Positions 7,083-16,487 of a stretch of 42,164 nt of DNA are shown here, piece by piece (within the stretch, counting starts at the first letter, position 1; every line of letters begins with the position of its first letter). This DNA is from Pseudomonadota bacterium (GTDB lineage Bacteria > Pseudomonadota > Gammaproteobacteria > Thiotrichales > Thiotrichaceae). The stretch lies in NCBI GenBank assembly GCA_002747455.1, contig PDPG01000021.1, positions 1-42,164 on the forward strand. Direction: 5' to 3'. The notes under the pieces are model-generated. The model had not been told where the DNA came from, searched no databases, and worked only from the letters and a program-made list of their open reading frames with translations. The position numbers and the translations under genes are program-made.

Positions 7083-9866
7083 TTACATTGCTTCGATTTT
7101 AGCCAACTGCTGCTGTAATTGATCCAGAGCGGCCTGTTGCTCGTCGGCTTGTTTGCGCACCTGAGCAACGATGTGTTCCGGGGCCTTGTCGGTGAATGCC
7201 GGATTGTTCAAACGCCCCAGTACGCCTTGAAGTTGCTTGTTGATCTTTTCAATTTCGCGTGTCAGGCGAGCGGTTTCGGCGTCTTTATCAATCAGGCCAG
7301 CCAGAGGGATCAGAATTTGCATGTCGCCCACCAGCGACGTGGCAGACTCTGGGGCATCGGAGTCACTACTTAACCACTCAACTGACTCAACCTTAGCCAA
7401 TGATAAGATTTCCCGCTCATATTGGCTAAACTGCTGCTTATCCGCATCGGACCAGTTGTTTAGTAGGACGGGCAGCGCCTTGCCTGGCTTAATGTTCATT
7501 TCGGAGCGAATCTTACGAATACCAATGATAAATTGTTGAGCCCACGCCATACCTTGCTGAGCAGCGGGGTTGATCAGTGCATCATCTGCTTCAGGATAAG
7601 GCTGTAACATAATGGTATCGGCTTCGATGGCTAACAATGGCTTAATGGATTGCCAGATTTCTTCCGTAATATACGGCATGATCGGGTGTAATAAGCGAAG
7701 AATCGACTCGAATACGCTGACCAATGTGTAACGGGTGCCATGCTTGGCGGCTTCACTGACATCATCTGCAAACAGTACCGGCTTGGATAGCTCCAGATAC
7801 CAGTCGCAATACTCATGCCATGTAAATTCGTACAAGGCTTTGGCAGCTAGATCGAAGCGGTATTTTTCGTAATGCTCAGTCACCTCTGCGGTGGTGGTTT
7901 GCAAGCGCGAAATAATCCAGCGGTCTGCTTGTGAGCACTCACGATGCGGATTGTTCAGGCCAATATCCTTGTCTTCAGTCTGCATCAGCACATAACGTGC
8001 AGCATTCCACAGTTTATTACAGAAATTGCGGTAGCCTTCGATGCGCTGCAAATCAAAACGCACATCACGCCCAGTGGAAGCCAGTGCCGCAAAGGTAAAA
8101 CGCAGGGCATCGGTACCAAAGGCGGGGATACCCTCTGGGAACTGACGTTTTGTTGCCTTCGCAATGCTGTCTTTGGTGTGTGCCTGCATCAAGTTGCTGG
8201 TGCGTTTTTCCAGTAGCTCCGGCAAGCTGATGCCTTGAATGACATCCAGTGGATCAATGACATTACCTTTGGACTTAGACATTTTTTGCCCTTGAGCATC
8301 CCGCACCAAGCCATGAATATACACTTCCTTAAATGGCACCTCGCCATCCATAAACTTGAGGCCAAACATAATCATTCTGGCAACCCAGAAGAAAATAATA
8401 TCGAAGCCGGTGACGAGCACATTGGTGGGATACCATGTTTTCAGTGCGTCAGTCTGTTCAGGCCAGCCCAAGGTGGAAAATGGCCAGAGGGCAGAGGAAA
8501 ACCAGGTATCCAATACATCGTCATCTTGCTTGAGGGGCGTGTCTGCAGGCAGCTTATATTTGTCGCGTACTATGTCAGCGGTTTTGCCAACATACACCTT
8601 TCCAGATTCATCATACCAAGCTGGAATTCGGTGTCCCCACCACAGTTGACGGGAAATGCACCAATCCTGAATATCATTCATCCAGCTGTAATACATGTTT
8701 TTGTAGTTGTCGGGGACAAATTTGATGCGACCAGTTTCTACCGCCTCGATGGCAGGCTTGGCGAGGGGCTCAATTTTTACATACCACTGATCAGTGAGGT
8801 AAGGCTCAACCACTGTGCCAGAGCGATCACCACGCGGCACCATCAGGCTATGGTCTTTGACATCATCCAGTAGTCCTAAATTGTCCAGATCCGCTACGAT
8901 GACTTTACGCGCCTCAAAACGATCCAGGCCTCGATAAGCTGCCGGGCAATCATCATTGATCGCAGCATCATCGGTAAATATATTGATCATTTCCAGATCG
9001 TGACGTTTACCCACTTCATAGTCATTGAAGTCATGGGCCGGAGTGATTTTTACGCAACCGGTTCCTTTTTCAGGGTCTGCATATTCATCGCCGACAATAG
9101 GGATCAAACGTCCCACCAATGGCAACTTAATAAACTTGCCGATTAGATGTTGATAGCGGGTATCCTCAGGGTGCACCGCAACTCCCGTGTCGCCCAGCAT
9201 GGTTTCGGGACGGGTCGTTGCGACAATCAGGTATTCATCCGTGGCATTGCCATGATCATCGGCCAGAGGATAGCGAAAGTGCCACATGTGGCCATTTTCT
9301 TCTTCGTTCAGCACCTCAAGGTCTGACAGCGCTGTGTGAAGCACGGTATCCCAGTTGACCAAACGTTTGCCGCGGTAGATCAGTCCTTCATCATAGAGGC
9401 GTTCAAACACCTGCCCAACCGCTTCGGATAGGCCATCGTCCATGGTGAAGCGTTCGCGTGACCAGTCCGGCGATGCACCTAGGCGACGCAACTGCTGGGT
9501 GATAGTGCCACCGGATTCTTCTTTCCACTCCCAGACCCGCTTAACAAAGTCATCACGACCTAAATCATGGCGAGTTTGTCCAGCGGCATTGAGCTGGCGC
9601 TCCACCACCATTTGCGTCGCGATACCCGCATGGTCAGTACCGGGCTGCCAAAGCGTATTATCACCCTTCATACGGTGATAACGAATCAGCGAGTCCATAA
9701 TGGTGTCCTGAAATGCATGGCCCATGTGCAAAGTTCCCGTCACATTTGGTGGCGGAATCATAATGCAGTACGGGTTGCCTTTGCCCGCTGGCCTAAAATA
9801 GCCTTGATCTTCCCAGTGCTGGTACCAGCGTTGCTCAATGTCCTGTGGGTTATACGTTTTATCCAT
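7083..9866 (-). CDS. valS: Valyl-tRNA synthetase
   Basis: Class I aminoacyl-tRNA synthetase that charges tRNA-Val, 927 aa from the ATG at 9866 ([14 protein letters not shown]). The frame extends upstream to a TTG at 9926, which would add 20 residues unlike the family. The HIGH motif appears as [13 protein letters not shown] (HMGH 47-50) and the KMSKS motif is at 528-532. An editing (CP1) domain lies between them, with [15 protein letters not shown] visible. The C-terminal ~70 residues form the ValS tRNA-binding coiled coil ([19 protein letters not shown]). It is last in a pepA-holC-small ORF-valS group. A 152-nt gap with its own TATAAT suggests an additional promoter. Confidence 0.97.
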   Translation of the reverse strand: MDKTYNPQDIEQRWYQHWEDQGYFRPAGKGNPYCIMIPPPNVTGTLHMGHAFQDTIMDSLIRYHRMKGDNTLWQPGTDHAGIATQMVVERQLNAAGQTRHDLGRDDFVKRVWEWKEESGGTITQQLRRLGASPDWSRERFTMDDGLSEAVGQVFERLYDEGLIYRGKRLVNWDTVLHTALSDLEVLNEEENGHMWHFRYPLADDHGNATDEYLIVATTRPETMLGDTGVAVHPEDTRYQHLIGKFIKLPLVGRLIPIVGDEYADPEKGTGCVKITPAHDFNDYEVGKRHDLEMINIFTDDAAINDDCPAAYRGLDRFEARKVIVADLDNLGLLDDVKDHSLMVPRGDRSGTVVEPYLTDQWYVKIEPLAKPAIEAVETGRIKFVPDNYKNMYYSWMNDIQDWCISRQLWWGHRIPAWYDESGKVYVGKTADIVRDKYKLPADTPLKQDDDVLDTWFSSALWPFSTLGWPEQTDALKTWYPTNVLVTGFDIIFFWVARMIMFGLKFMDGEVPFKEVYIHGLVRDAQGQKMSKSKGNVIDPLDVIQGISLPELLEKRTSNLMQAHTKDSIAKATKRQFPEGIPAFGTDALRFTFAALASTGRDVRFDLQRIEGYRNFCNKLWNAARYVLMQTEDKDIGLNNPHRECSQADRWIISRLQTTTAEVTEHYEKYRFDLAAKALYEFTWHEYCDWYLELSKPVLFADDVSEAAKHGTRYTLVSVFESILRLLHPIMPYITEEIWQSIKPLLAIEADTIMLQPYPEADDALINPAAQQGMAWAQQFIIGIRKIRSEMNIKPGKALPVLLNNWSDADKQQFSQYEREILSLAKVESVEWLSSDSDAPESATSLVGDMQILIPLAGLIDKDAETARLTREIEKINKQLQGVLGRLNNPAFTDKAPEHIVAQVRKQADEQQAALDQLQQQLAKIEAM

Positions 9867-9898
9867 GCGAGTACAGTCTGATAGTGATTCTGAAAGGG

Positions 9899-9912
9899 GC
9901 GGATTATAGCCC
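9899..9912 (-). promoter_or_regulatory. Putative valS promoter -10 region
   Basis: The minus strand carries GGGCTATAATCCGCC around TATAAT (9903-9908), nearly identical to the element upstream of dapC. It would start transcription about 30 bases before the valS ATG. No consensus -35 is visible at the right spacing, although a TTGACG lies too close. Confidence 0.55.
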
Positions 9913-10018
9913 GAATCAGTCGTCAACGGCAGTGCTTATTCACATGCCAATCTTGACTGTCTCATGCACTCTTGCAACACCCTACAAGGACTTAGTGGTA
10001 ATGAAAGCATTATCAGGC

Positions 10019-10312
10019 TTAGGAGAGTGCCTTGAAGTCGTCCTCTCGTGGTGTTTTACCGCCTTTGATTTTTTTGGCGGGCGGTATGTTGCAACGGCTG
10101 GCTTCCTGCCGAATTGCGTAAGCACGGCTTTGCGAGCCGATGGCATCTTGACCAATTGCGGACTCAAGCTCCTCAATCCGATCATTTAGTGCATTGATGT
10201 AACTGTGATTATCTGACGAGCCTGACTGTTTTTTGAGCTGGGGGTTTCCTGGCCTGACCAAGTCTGACACAACAGGAATATAACCAGATGATTTCGACGG
10301 GGGGAACGACAT
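10019..10312 (-). CDS. Small hypothetical protein between holC and valS
   Basis: A 97-aa hydrophilic protein of unrecognised family. The ATG at 10312 has a strong AAGGA ribosome-binding site 9 bases upstream that overlaps the holC stop codon, and the gap to holC is only 12 bp. This supports a translated, co-transcribed gene and not a chance frame. The N-terminal third is Ser/Pro-rich. Residues ~38-55 form a short predicted coiled coil (YINALNDRIEELESAIG), and the C-terminus is Lys-rich (PPAKKIKGGKTPRED). There is no signal peptide or membrane segment. Its position next to the DNA polymerase III chi subunit hints at a cytoplasmic housekeeping role, but nothing in the sequence proves one. Confidence 0.7.
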   Translation of the reverse strand: MSFPPSKSSGYIPVVSDLVRPGNPQLKKQSGSSDNHSYINALNDRIEELESAIGQDAIGSQSRAYAIRQEASRCNIPPAKKIKGGKTPREDDFKALS

Positions 10313-10324
10313 CTCTGAGCTTCC

Positions 10325-10744
10325 TTAGAGTTGATAGTACCTGAGATTATACCCTCTATCTCGATAATAGGCGTATCTTTTGCGACTACTGGTTAAAATA
10401 TCTGGGGTTTGATCAAGAATTTCTCCCATTCGCTTGAAGCGAGAAAAAAATTTAGGTGTTTCGTTGGAGAGGTTCACCAGATAATCGCAGTGCTCAATCG
10501 GTTCAAAATCGTGTGCGATTGTTACCCGTTCTTGGTCAGCATGATCGGTCAAGGCGTGTGGGATGAAGCTGGTGGGGGACCATGTCCAGAGCAAATCATC
10601 CAACTGGCGCGAAGTGCGGTACGAGTCAGTATGAATATGAACATGGTAGCCTTTGTCATAGGCTTTTTGGGTCACGCGACAGGCAAGTAACAGCCTGTCG
10701 CGCAATGTGTCATTTTTACCGACGTAAAAACTGATTTCCGTCAT
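10325..10744 (-). CDS. holC: DNA polymerase III chi subunit
   Basis: A 139-aa HolC-family protein. In gammaproteobacteria chi pairs with psi and links the clamp loader to single-strand DNA-binding protein at the fork. Visible family features are the N-terminal 'ISFYVGKNDTLRDRLLLACRVTQKAYDKGYHVHIHTD' region, 'LDDLLWTW...SFIPH' and 'VTIAHD'. The ATG overlaps the pepA stop by four bases (ATGA), the classical pepA-holC arrangement, in which valS often follows as here. The usual C-terminal psi/SSB contact surface cannot be checked by eye. Confidence 0.9.
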   Translation of the reverse strand: MTEISFYVGKNDTLRDRLLLACRVTQKAYDKGYHVHIHTDSYRTSRQLDDLLWTWSPTSFIPHALTDHADQERVTIAHDFEPIEHCDYLVNLSNETPKFFSRFKRMGEILDQTPDILTSSRKRYAYYRDRGYNLRYYQL

Positions 10745-12210
10745 TGAGCCTGATCAATCAAAAATTGCGTCAACAACGGCACTGGGCGGCCAGTGGCCTC
10801 TTTGCCTTGCCATGCTGTGCCTGCAATATCAAGGTGAGCCCAGCGATAGTCATTGGTAAAGTGAGCAAGGAAACAGGCGGCAGTGATGGTTCCGGCAGAC
10901 TTGCCACCGATATTACCGATATCCGCATGTGCGCTTTTTAGTAAGCTCTGGTAGGTGTCATTCATGGGTAGCTGCCATGCTTGATCACCAATGGTTCTTC
11001 CTGCAGCCAGAATGTCATCGGCCAGCGCCTGATCGTTGGAGAGCAGGGCGCAGATTTCATGGCCCAAAGCAACAATACATGCGCCAGTTAAGGTAGCGAT
11101 ATCAATGACCAAGCGTGGTTTGTACTTTCCGACGTAGGTCAGTGCATCACACAGCACCAAGCGTCCCTCGGCATCGGTGTTGAGAATTTCAATGGTTTTG
11201 CCGGACATCGATTTAACAATGTCACCGGGACGGGTGGCGTGAGCACTTGGCATATTTTCCGCCGCAGCCAGTACACCAACCAGGTTGATTGGCAGCTTCA
11301 TCTCGGCACAAGCCTTGACCGTACCCAGTACACTAGCCGCGCCGCTCATGTCAAACTTCATCTCATCCATACTAGCGCCGGGCTTCAGAGAAATACCGCC
11401 GCTATCAAACGTCACGCCTTTGCCCACCAGTGCAATGGGAGCCTGATCCTCAGCCGCCCCTTGGTATTGTAAAATAACCATTTTACCGGGCTGATCACTA
11501 CCTCGGCTGACAGATAAGAATGAGCCCATGCCCAATTTTTCCATATCTGCTTCTTCCAGTATCTCGACACTCAAGGCATCGTAGTCATCTGCCATACCTG
11601 TGGCGGTTTCAGCAAGGTAGGTAGGGTTACAGACATTGCCGGGTTGATTGGATAAGTTACGCGATAATTCGCAGCCTTTGGCTAAGGCTTTGGCGGTATT
11701 CAGTGCATCGTCCAGTCCATCTACTGAGCCACTAAATGCGAGTGTTAATGTCTGATCAGCACCTTCTGATTGGCTGTCAGATTTATGTGCCGTGAACTTG
11801 TATTGGCTATCGGCTGCGCCCAAAACGCTTTGAATAATCGCGGTGTGAGCCTGATCTGCCAAATCATCGCCAAGATAGCTAATCAGGGAGGCAATAGACT
11901 GATTGCTTAAAGCCTTGAGTGCTGACTTGCTGGCTTTATTTAAAGCGAAGCCATCAAAACAGGCTTGATCACCCGCACCGACCAGCAGAATACGCGGGGT
12001 CTTGACGCCGGTGTTTTGGTATAGCAACTGTGTTTCCCCAGCCTTGCCCGTAAAGTCACCAAACGCCAAACATGCGGTAATAGCCCCCTGCGTTGCTTGA
12101 TCCACTTCACTGGCAGCCGCCGAGAGTTGCTTGTCTTGGTAAATCGCTAAAATTAAGCAGTCACCTTCGGCCTGAGTCGCGGGAAGATTACTAATCGTTG
12201 AGTAGTTCAT
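10741..12210 (-). CDS. pepA: Leucyl aminopeptidase (M17)
   Basis: A 489-aa cytosolic, two-metal M17 aminopeptidase that releases N-terminal residues from peptides. In enterobacteria the protein also binds DNA in Xer recombination and carAB control. The metal and active-site blocks are GKGVTFDSGGISLKPG (about 262-277) with DEMKFDMSGAA following, and NTDAEGRLVL (about 342-351). The N-terminal ~180 residues are the less conserved domain. The ATG at 12210 has GGA 6-7 bases upstream. It is first in the pepA-holC-ORF-valS group. The lptF/lptG genes often found divergent from pepA are absent here, and the upstream neighbour is a CPBP protease-like gene on the same strand. Confidence 0.95.
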   Translation of the reverse strand: MNYSTISNLPATQAEGDCLILAIYQDKQLSAAASEVDQATQGAITACLAFGDFTGKAGETQLLYQNTGVKTPRILLVGAGDQACFDGFALNKASKSALKALSNQSIASLISYLGDDLADQAHTAIIQSVLGAADSQYKFTAHKSDSQSEGADQTLTLAFSGSVDGLDDALNTAKALAKGCELSRNLSNQPGNVCNPTYLAETATGMADDYDALSVEILEEADMEKLGMGSFLSVSRGSDQPGKMVILQYQGAAEDQAPIALVGKGVTFDSGGISLKPGASMDEMKFDMSGAASVLGTVKACAEMKLPINLVGVLAAAENMPSAHATRPGDIVKSMSGKTIEILNTDAEGRLVLCDALTYVGKYKPRLVIDIATLTGACIVALGHEICALLSNDQALADDILAAGRTIGDQAWQLPMNDTYQSLLKSAHADIGNIGGKSAGTITAACFLAHFTNDYRWAHLDIAGTAWQGKEATGRPVPLLTQFLIDQAQ

Positions 12211-12258
12211 AAAACTTCCATTAGAGAGTGTTATTAGTGTGGTTTATTGTGCCATGCT

Positions 12259-12990
12259 TTATGAGAATAGTGCCATTTCAAAAATCGCAAAAAGGTTGAA
12301 CACCCCATGCAAAATAATGGGCACCAGCAGAGAGCCACTAGCGATGCGTGCCATTGACAGGATGATGCCTAGAATAAAAATGCTGAAAATATCAAAAGCG
12401 CCGTATTGTGTGTGAATCATCGCCCAAGATGCAGCACTGAACGCAATGGCGGGGCCCGTACCTAAATAACTTTGCCGGATACCACTAAAGATAAAGCCAC
12501 GGAACAAGGTCTCTTCAAAAATGGGGGCAAAGACCACAACTCCAATGAGTAAGAGCGGCACATTATCGGCACTGTCCCAAATACGCTGCATAAAGTCAGT
12601 TTGATTATGGGAAATCAGCCATGACACCAGTGCCAGCAACAACGTAAAGGCGATCAAAACCACCAGCCAGTTTATCAAGTCTCGAGAACGAAAGGGCGCA
12701 ATGCCAAGGTACTGAGTTGGCGATAAGTTTTTCAGGTGAACCACTAAAATGACGAACAGAGTGGCGAATGTGCCGCTGACAATTTCGACATAGCTAAGAA
12801 CACGGGCATCATATAGTAGTGATTGCACAGTAGTTTGCAGCTCGGCTTGAGTGGCGAACTCACTTAATCGCTCTGCTGCAAAGTACTGTAATAATGAACC
12901 TTGTAAAAAGACGTAAATCACCAGCGTCAAAAAGGCCAGAAACAAGGTCTGAAATAGGCTGATGGCTGGTTGTTGTTCAGGTGTTTGCAT
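12259..12990 (-). CDS. CPBP family intramembrane (glutamic) protease-like protein
   Basis: A 243-aa integral membrane protein with about six hydrophobic helices. It carries the CPBP/Abi motifs: EETLFRGFIF (motif 1, EExxxR) and 'AASWAMIHTQYG' (motif 2, with the conserved His). These resemble the catalytic residues of Rce1-type CAAX proteases. Substrates in bacteria are mostly unknown, and some members confer bacteriocin immunity. The ATG overlaps the RDD gene stop by one base (TAATG), so the two are almost certainly co-translated. It ends a trpE-trpG-RDD-CPBP chain, and no metabolic link to tryptophan is apparent. Confidence 0.85.
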   Translation of the reverse strand: MQTPEQQPAISLFQTLFLAFLTLVIYVFLQGSLLQYFAAERLSEFATQAELQTTVQSLLYDARVLSYVEIVSGTFATLFVILVVHLKNLSPTQYLGIAPFRSRDLINWLVVLIAFTLLLALVSWLISHNQTDFMQRIWDSADNVPLLLIGVVVFAPIFEETLFRGFIFSGIRQSYLGTGPAIAFSAASWAMIHTQYGAFDIFSIFILGIILSMARIASGSLLVPIILHGVFNLFAIFEMALFS

Positions 12991-13430
12991 TATGATAGGT
13001 CAACAATAAAGGTATGTGAGGTTTTGTCATGCCACGCCTTGTTGTTTTTATCAATGAGTACCCAAAGAAAGCCGAGACCCAATGGAAGCCAGCTGAGTAG
13101 GGCGTAGCAAAAACGAAAGAAAGCTTGTAACCAGCTAATACGCCCGCCATCTTCGGCCAGCAGTTTGAGTTTCCATGCCCGCATTCCTAATGTTTGACCA
13201 CCATGTGTCCAGAACCAGCCGTAAAACACAAAACTAAGAAAGACCAGATACACAAAGAAAAACTTGGCGACCAGACTGCCGGCAGCCACACTCTCAATGC
13301 CCAATAGACTACTCATTGCCGCCATACTGAAAAAACCGACAACAATCACAAATGACACCACCAACATGAGGTCGTAAAACATTGCACCAAGGCGTTTTAA
13401 AAAACTGGCTGCTTTATACTGGCTAGTCAT
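12990..13430 (-). CDS. RDD family membrane protein
   Basis: A 146-aa membrane protein. It has the N-terminal RDD signature 'FLKRLGAMFYDLMLV', three to four hydrophobic helices, and the family block 'THGGQTLGMRAWKLKLL' followed by 'RFCYALLSWLPLGLGFLWVLID'. RDD proteins are small multi-pass inner-membrane proteins, some implicated in Na+/H+ exchange or stress responses. No specific role can be assigned here. The start overlaps the trpG stop and the stop overlaps the CPBP start, each by one base, which implies translational coupling. Confidence 0.85.
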   Translation of the reverse strand: MTSQYKAASFLKRLGAMFYDLMLVVSFVIVVGFFSMAAMSSLLGIESVAAGSLVAKFFFVYLVFLSFVFYGWFWTHGGQTLGMRAWKLKLLAEDGGRISWLQAFFRFCYALLSWLPLGLGFLWVLIDKNNKAWHDKTSHTFIVDLS

Positions 13431-14017
13431 TAGCGTGGCTCGGCGTTTAGAAAGTTACGTAGCATGTCATGACCATGTTCGCTTAAAATAGACTCAGGAT
13501 GGAACTGCACACCTTCGATATCCAGTGTTTTATGCCGGATGCCCATGATTTCATCCAGAGAGCCATCCTCCTTTTCAGTCCATGCGGTAATCTCCAGGCA
13601 ATCTGGAATGCTTTCTTTCTCAATCACCAGTGAATGATAGCGCGTGGCTGTGAACGGATTTTTCAGTCCTGAAAAAACGCCAAGGTTGTTGTGGTAAATA
13701 GGGGAGGTTTTACCATGCATAATTTCGGCAGCACGGACAATCTTCCCCCCAAACGCTTGACCAATGGCCTGATGCCCCAAGCACACACCTAGTAAGGGGA
13801 GTTTCCCCGCAAAGGTTCGGATGGTTTCCAGGGAAACCCCTGCCTCGGAAGGCGTACACGGGCCTGGTGACAGCATGATCCGCTCAGGCGCCATCGCGTA
13901 AATATCGTTAATACTAATTTGATCATTACGATGGACTTCCACCTCTGCACCCAACTCGCCAAGGTATTGCACAAGGTTGTAGGTGAAGGAATCATAGTTA
14001 TCAATCATGAGTATCAT
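13430..14017 (-). CDS. trpG: Anthranilate synthase component II (glutamine amidotransferase)
   Basis: A 195-aa class I glutamine amidotransferase supplying ammonia to TrpE for anthranilate synthesis, and possibly to PabB for folate. The catalytic triad is complete: Cys79 in [12 protein letters not shown], and His173 with Glu175 in VQFHPESIL. The N-terminus [21 protein letters not shown] is canonical. It overlaps trpE by four bases and the downstream RDD gene by one base. The trpD and trpC genes that usually follow trpG in related genomes are not present in this window. Confidence 0.95.
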   Translation of the reverse strand: MILMIDNYDSFTYNLVQYLGELGAEVEVHRNDQISINDIYAMAPERIMLSPGPCTPSEAGVSLETIRTFAGKLPLLGVCLGHQAIGQAFGGKIVRAAEIMHGKTSPIYHNNLGVFSGLKNPFTATRYHSLVIEKESIPDCLEITAWTEKEDGSLDEIMGIRHKTLDIEGVQFHPESILSEHGHDMLRNFLNAEPR

Positions 14018-15507
14018 ATTGGTTTTACCCGCTTGATATTGTCCAGGCCATTATTGACCTGAGCAACGGCACTGACAATGGCACGCGCCTTGTTCATGGT
14101 TTCATCCCATTCAGATTGTGGAACCGAGTCGTAAACCACGCCAGCGCCTGCTTGAATATATAGGGTTTCATCTTTAATCACCGCAGTGCGAATGGCAATA
14201 GCAGTATCCATATTGCCGCTCCATGATAAATAACCCACAGCACCAGAGTACACGCCACGTTTTGTTGGCTCCAGTTCGGCGATGATTTCCATGGCGCGAA
14301 TCTTTGGCGCACCGCTGACCGTACCTGCGGGGAAGGTGGCGCGTAGTACATCCATTGCGCTCATGCCTTTTTTTAGTTCACCGCGAACATTGGAGACAAT
14401 GTGCATGACGTGTGAATAGCGTTCTACGCACATTTTTTCTGTCAGTGTCACGCTGCCAACTTCACTGACTCGTCCGGCATCATTGCGCCCAAGGTCGATA
14501 AGCATGAGATGTTCGGCAAGCTCTTTGGGGTCGGCCAGTAAGTCCTGTTCAAGCTGGAGATCTTGTGCTTCATCACTACCCCGCTTACGGGTACCTGCAA
14601 TGGGTCTAACTGTGACTTCGTTAGCCTCAAGATGCACCAGAATTTCCGGCGATGAACCGACGATCTGAAAACTATCCAGTTGCAGGAAATACATATATGG
14701 AGAAGGGTTTAAGCTGCGTAGGCTGCGGTATAAATCCAGTGCACTTGCTTTAAACGGTATGCTCAGGCGTTGCGATAACACCACTTGCATAATGTCGCCA
14801 TCACAGATGTATTCACGCCCTTTGCAAACGGCAGCTTTATAAGCCGCCTCGCCGAACTCAGAAGTAAAATCGGCTTCCGTAATATTCTGGATGGTGGCTG
14901 TGCTGTCAAGCGGATAGCTTAGTGGCTCGCGTAATTGCTCATGTAATGCTTGTAAGCGAGCCTGTGCAATGTCATAACCGTCGGCATCGGCATGGACGAC
15001 TAGATACAGCTTGCCACTTAAATTATCAAATACCACGACCTCATCGGATACCATAAGCAAAATATCCGGTGTGCCGATAGGGTCTGCTTGTTTTAGGCGG
15101 GCCAGTTTTGGCTCAATGTAGCCAATGGTTTCATAACCAAAATACCCCACCAGTCCGCCAGTAAAACGGGGAAGCTCCGGTACATCTGGGGTTTTGCAGG
15201 CGTTTTGCTTGTGTTCAATCCAGGCTAAAGGGTCATCAACATCCAAGCGTTCGGTGACGTTATTATCAATCCGAATTTCAACGGTGTTTCCATGAATATG
15301 AATGGTTTCACGGCAAGGCAAGCCGATGATCGAATAACGACCCCATTTTTCGCCGCCCTGCACGGACTCAAACAAATAGCTGTATGGTGCATTGGCGAGT
15401 TTTAGATAAGTGCTGAGGGGAGTATCCAAGTCCGCCAGCACTTCACGGACAAGCGGGATTCGCTGATAGCCTTGCGCAACGCAAGCCTGAAACGTTTCTT
15501 TTAACAT
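14014..15507 (-). CDS. trpE: Anthranilate synthase component I
   Basis: A 497-aa chorismate-utilising enzyme that makes anthranilate from chorismate with ammonia from TrpG. The regulatory tryptophan-binding motif appears as YLFES near residue 47 (LLES in E. coli). C-terminal chorismate-binding blocks include '[12 protein letters not shown]', '[10 protein letters not shown]', '[14 protein letters not shown]' and '[18 protein letters not shown]'. It lies downstream of rpe with a 169-nt gap that contains a candidate leader peptide rich in Trp. The phosphoglycolate phosphatase gene gph, often found between rpe and trpE in pseudomonads, is missing. Confidence 0.96.
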   Translation of the reverse strand: MLKETFQACVAQGYQRIPLVREVLADLDTPLSTYLKLANAPYSYLFESVQGGEKWGRYSIIGLPCRETIHIHGNTVEIRIDNNVTERLDVDDPLAWIEHKQNACKTPDVPELPRFTGGLVGYFGYETIGYIEPKLARLKQADPIGTPDILLMVSDEVVVFDNLSGKLYLVVHADADGYDIAQARLQALHEQLREPLSYPLDSTATIQNITEADFTSEFGEAAYKAAVCKGREYICDGDIMQVVLSQRLSIPFKASALDLYRSLRSLNPSPYMYFLQLDSFQIVGSSPEILVHLEANEVTVRPIAGTRKRGSDEAQDLQLEQDLLADPKELAEHLMLIDLGRNDAGRVSEVGSVTLTEKMCVERYSHVMHIVSNVRGELKKGMSAMDVLRATFPAGTVSGAPKIRAMEIIAELEPTKRGVYSGAVGYLSWSGNMDTAIAIRTAVIKDETLYIQAGAGVVYDSVPQSEWDETMNKARAIVSAVAQVNNGLDNIKRVKPI

Positions 15508-15565
15508 GACTTTAAACCTGTACTCACTACAAAATGTGGATGAAAAAACCGTGTTTAAGGGAGCT

Positions 15566-15601
15566 TCACCATCGCCAGTGTTTGTATAGGTCTAATAACA
15601 T
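15566..15601 (-). CDS. Candidate trp leader peptide upstream of trpE
   Basis: The minus strand has ATG at 15601 followed by the 11-residue frame [11 protein letters not shown] and a TGA stop. Two of the last three codons are TGG (Trp). It ends 58 bases before the trpE ATG, and a T6 run lies 17 bases past the leader stop (15543-15548). This is the placement expected of an attenuation leader. A GGGA about 10 bases upstream is only a weak ribosome-binding site. I found no strong terminator stem before the T-run (best is a bulged GTG..AAG/CTT..CAC pairing), so the call is tentative. Confidence 0.4.
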   Translation of the reverse strand: MLLDLYKHWRW

Positions 15602-15676
15602 AATAAAAGTCCCAAATAGATTAGGCATGAGTCTAACTTTTCCGATTAATGTTGTCACGCTGAAAGATTTGGCGGC

Positions 15677-16369
15677 TTATACCGTAGCCAGTTGCTCTCT
15701 AAAAGACTGGCAAATGGAGTCGTAGACATTCGGGTCATTGTCGTTAGCGGCACCAAAAATTGCTGAACCTGCAACAAATGTATCCGCACCCGCCGCTTTA
15801 ATTTCTGCGATATTACTCGCTTTAACCCCCCCGTCGATTTCTAGGCGAATATCCAGTCCTGAATCATCAATACGCTTGCGGACTTGCTGTAGTTTTTTAA
15901 GTGTTCCGGGAATGAATTGCTGGCCCCCAAACCCCGGATTAACCGACATCAGCAGAATCATATCAACTTTATCCATAACATAATCCAGTACATCCAGCGG
16001 CGTGGCAGGGTTAAACACCAAGCCGGACTTACAGCCCAGGCTACGAATCAGTTGTAAACTGCGGTCGATGTGCTCGGATGCCTCTGGATGGAAGGTGATG
16101 TACGATGCGCCTGCCTTGGCAAAGTCAGGGATAATCCGGTCAACCGGCTTGACCATGAGGTGTACGTCGATGTCGGCGGTGACGCCATGCTTGCGTAGTG
16201 CCTCACAGACCAATGGGCCAATGGTGAGATTAGGGACGTAGTGGTTATCCATCACATCGAAATGGATCATGTCCGCACCGGAGCGTAATACATTGTCAAC
16301 CTCTTCGCCTAAGCGAGCGAAATCAGCGGACAGAATAGAAGGGGAGATACGGTCTGTCTGACGAGCCAT
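15677..16369 (-). CDS. rpe: Ribulose-phosphate 3-epimerase
   Basis: A 230-aa TIM-barrel enzyme interconverting D-ribulose 5-phosphate and D-xylulose 5-phosphate (pentose phosphate or Calvin cycle). Family motifs are [16 protein letters not shown] at the N-terminus, '[18 protein letters not shown]', 'DIDVHLMV', '[15 protein letters not shown]', 'LEIDGGV' and 'FVAGSAIFG'. The metal ligands (His, Asp, His, Asp) fall within these. An AGG lies 7 bases before the ATG. It is upstream of trpE on the same strand, a common gammaproteobacterial neighbourhood. Confidence 0.96.
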   Translation of the reverse strand: MARQTDRISPSILSADFARLGEEVDNVLRSGADMIHFDVMDNHYVPNLTIGPLVCEALRKHGVTADIDVHLMVKPVDRIIPDFAKAGASYITFHPEASEHIDRSLQLIRSLGCKSGLVFNPATPLDVLDYVMDKVDMILLMSVNPGFGGQQFIPGTLKKLQQVRKRIDDSGLDIRLEIDGGVKASNIAEIKAAGADTFVAGSAIFGAANDNDPNVYDSICQSFREQLATV

Positions 16370-16439
16370 GTGAATGCCTGAGGATTTTTAAAACGGCTAA
16401 TGTACTAGAAATGACAGCGTATTGCATTGCTCAAATACG

Positions 16440-16464
16440 AAAAAGGCAGCCCGAAAGCTGCCTT
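16440..16464 (-). terminator. Rho-independent terminator of the outer-membrane protein gene
   Basis: An 8-bp perfect stem (16443-16450 with 16457-16464, AAGGCAGC/GCTGCCTT) has a 6-base loop. Five T residues follow on the minus strand, 23 bases after the stop at 16488. Confidence 0.85.
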
Positions 16465-16487
16465 GGTTCACGTCAATCATGTGGCCT

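Noticed and set aside
8235..8873. 212-codon plus-strand ORF inside valS
   Set aside because: Fully antisense to conserved valS coding sequence. Its long openness follows from valS codon usage, and it has no ribosome-binding site or recognisable motif.
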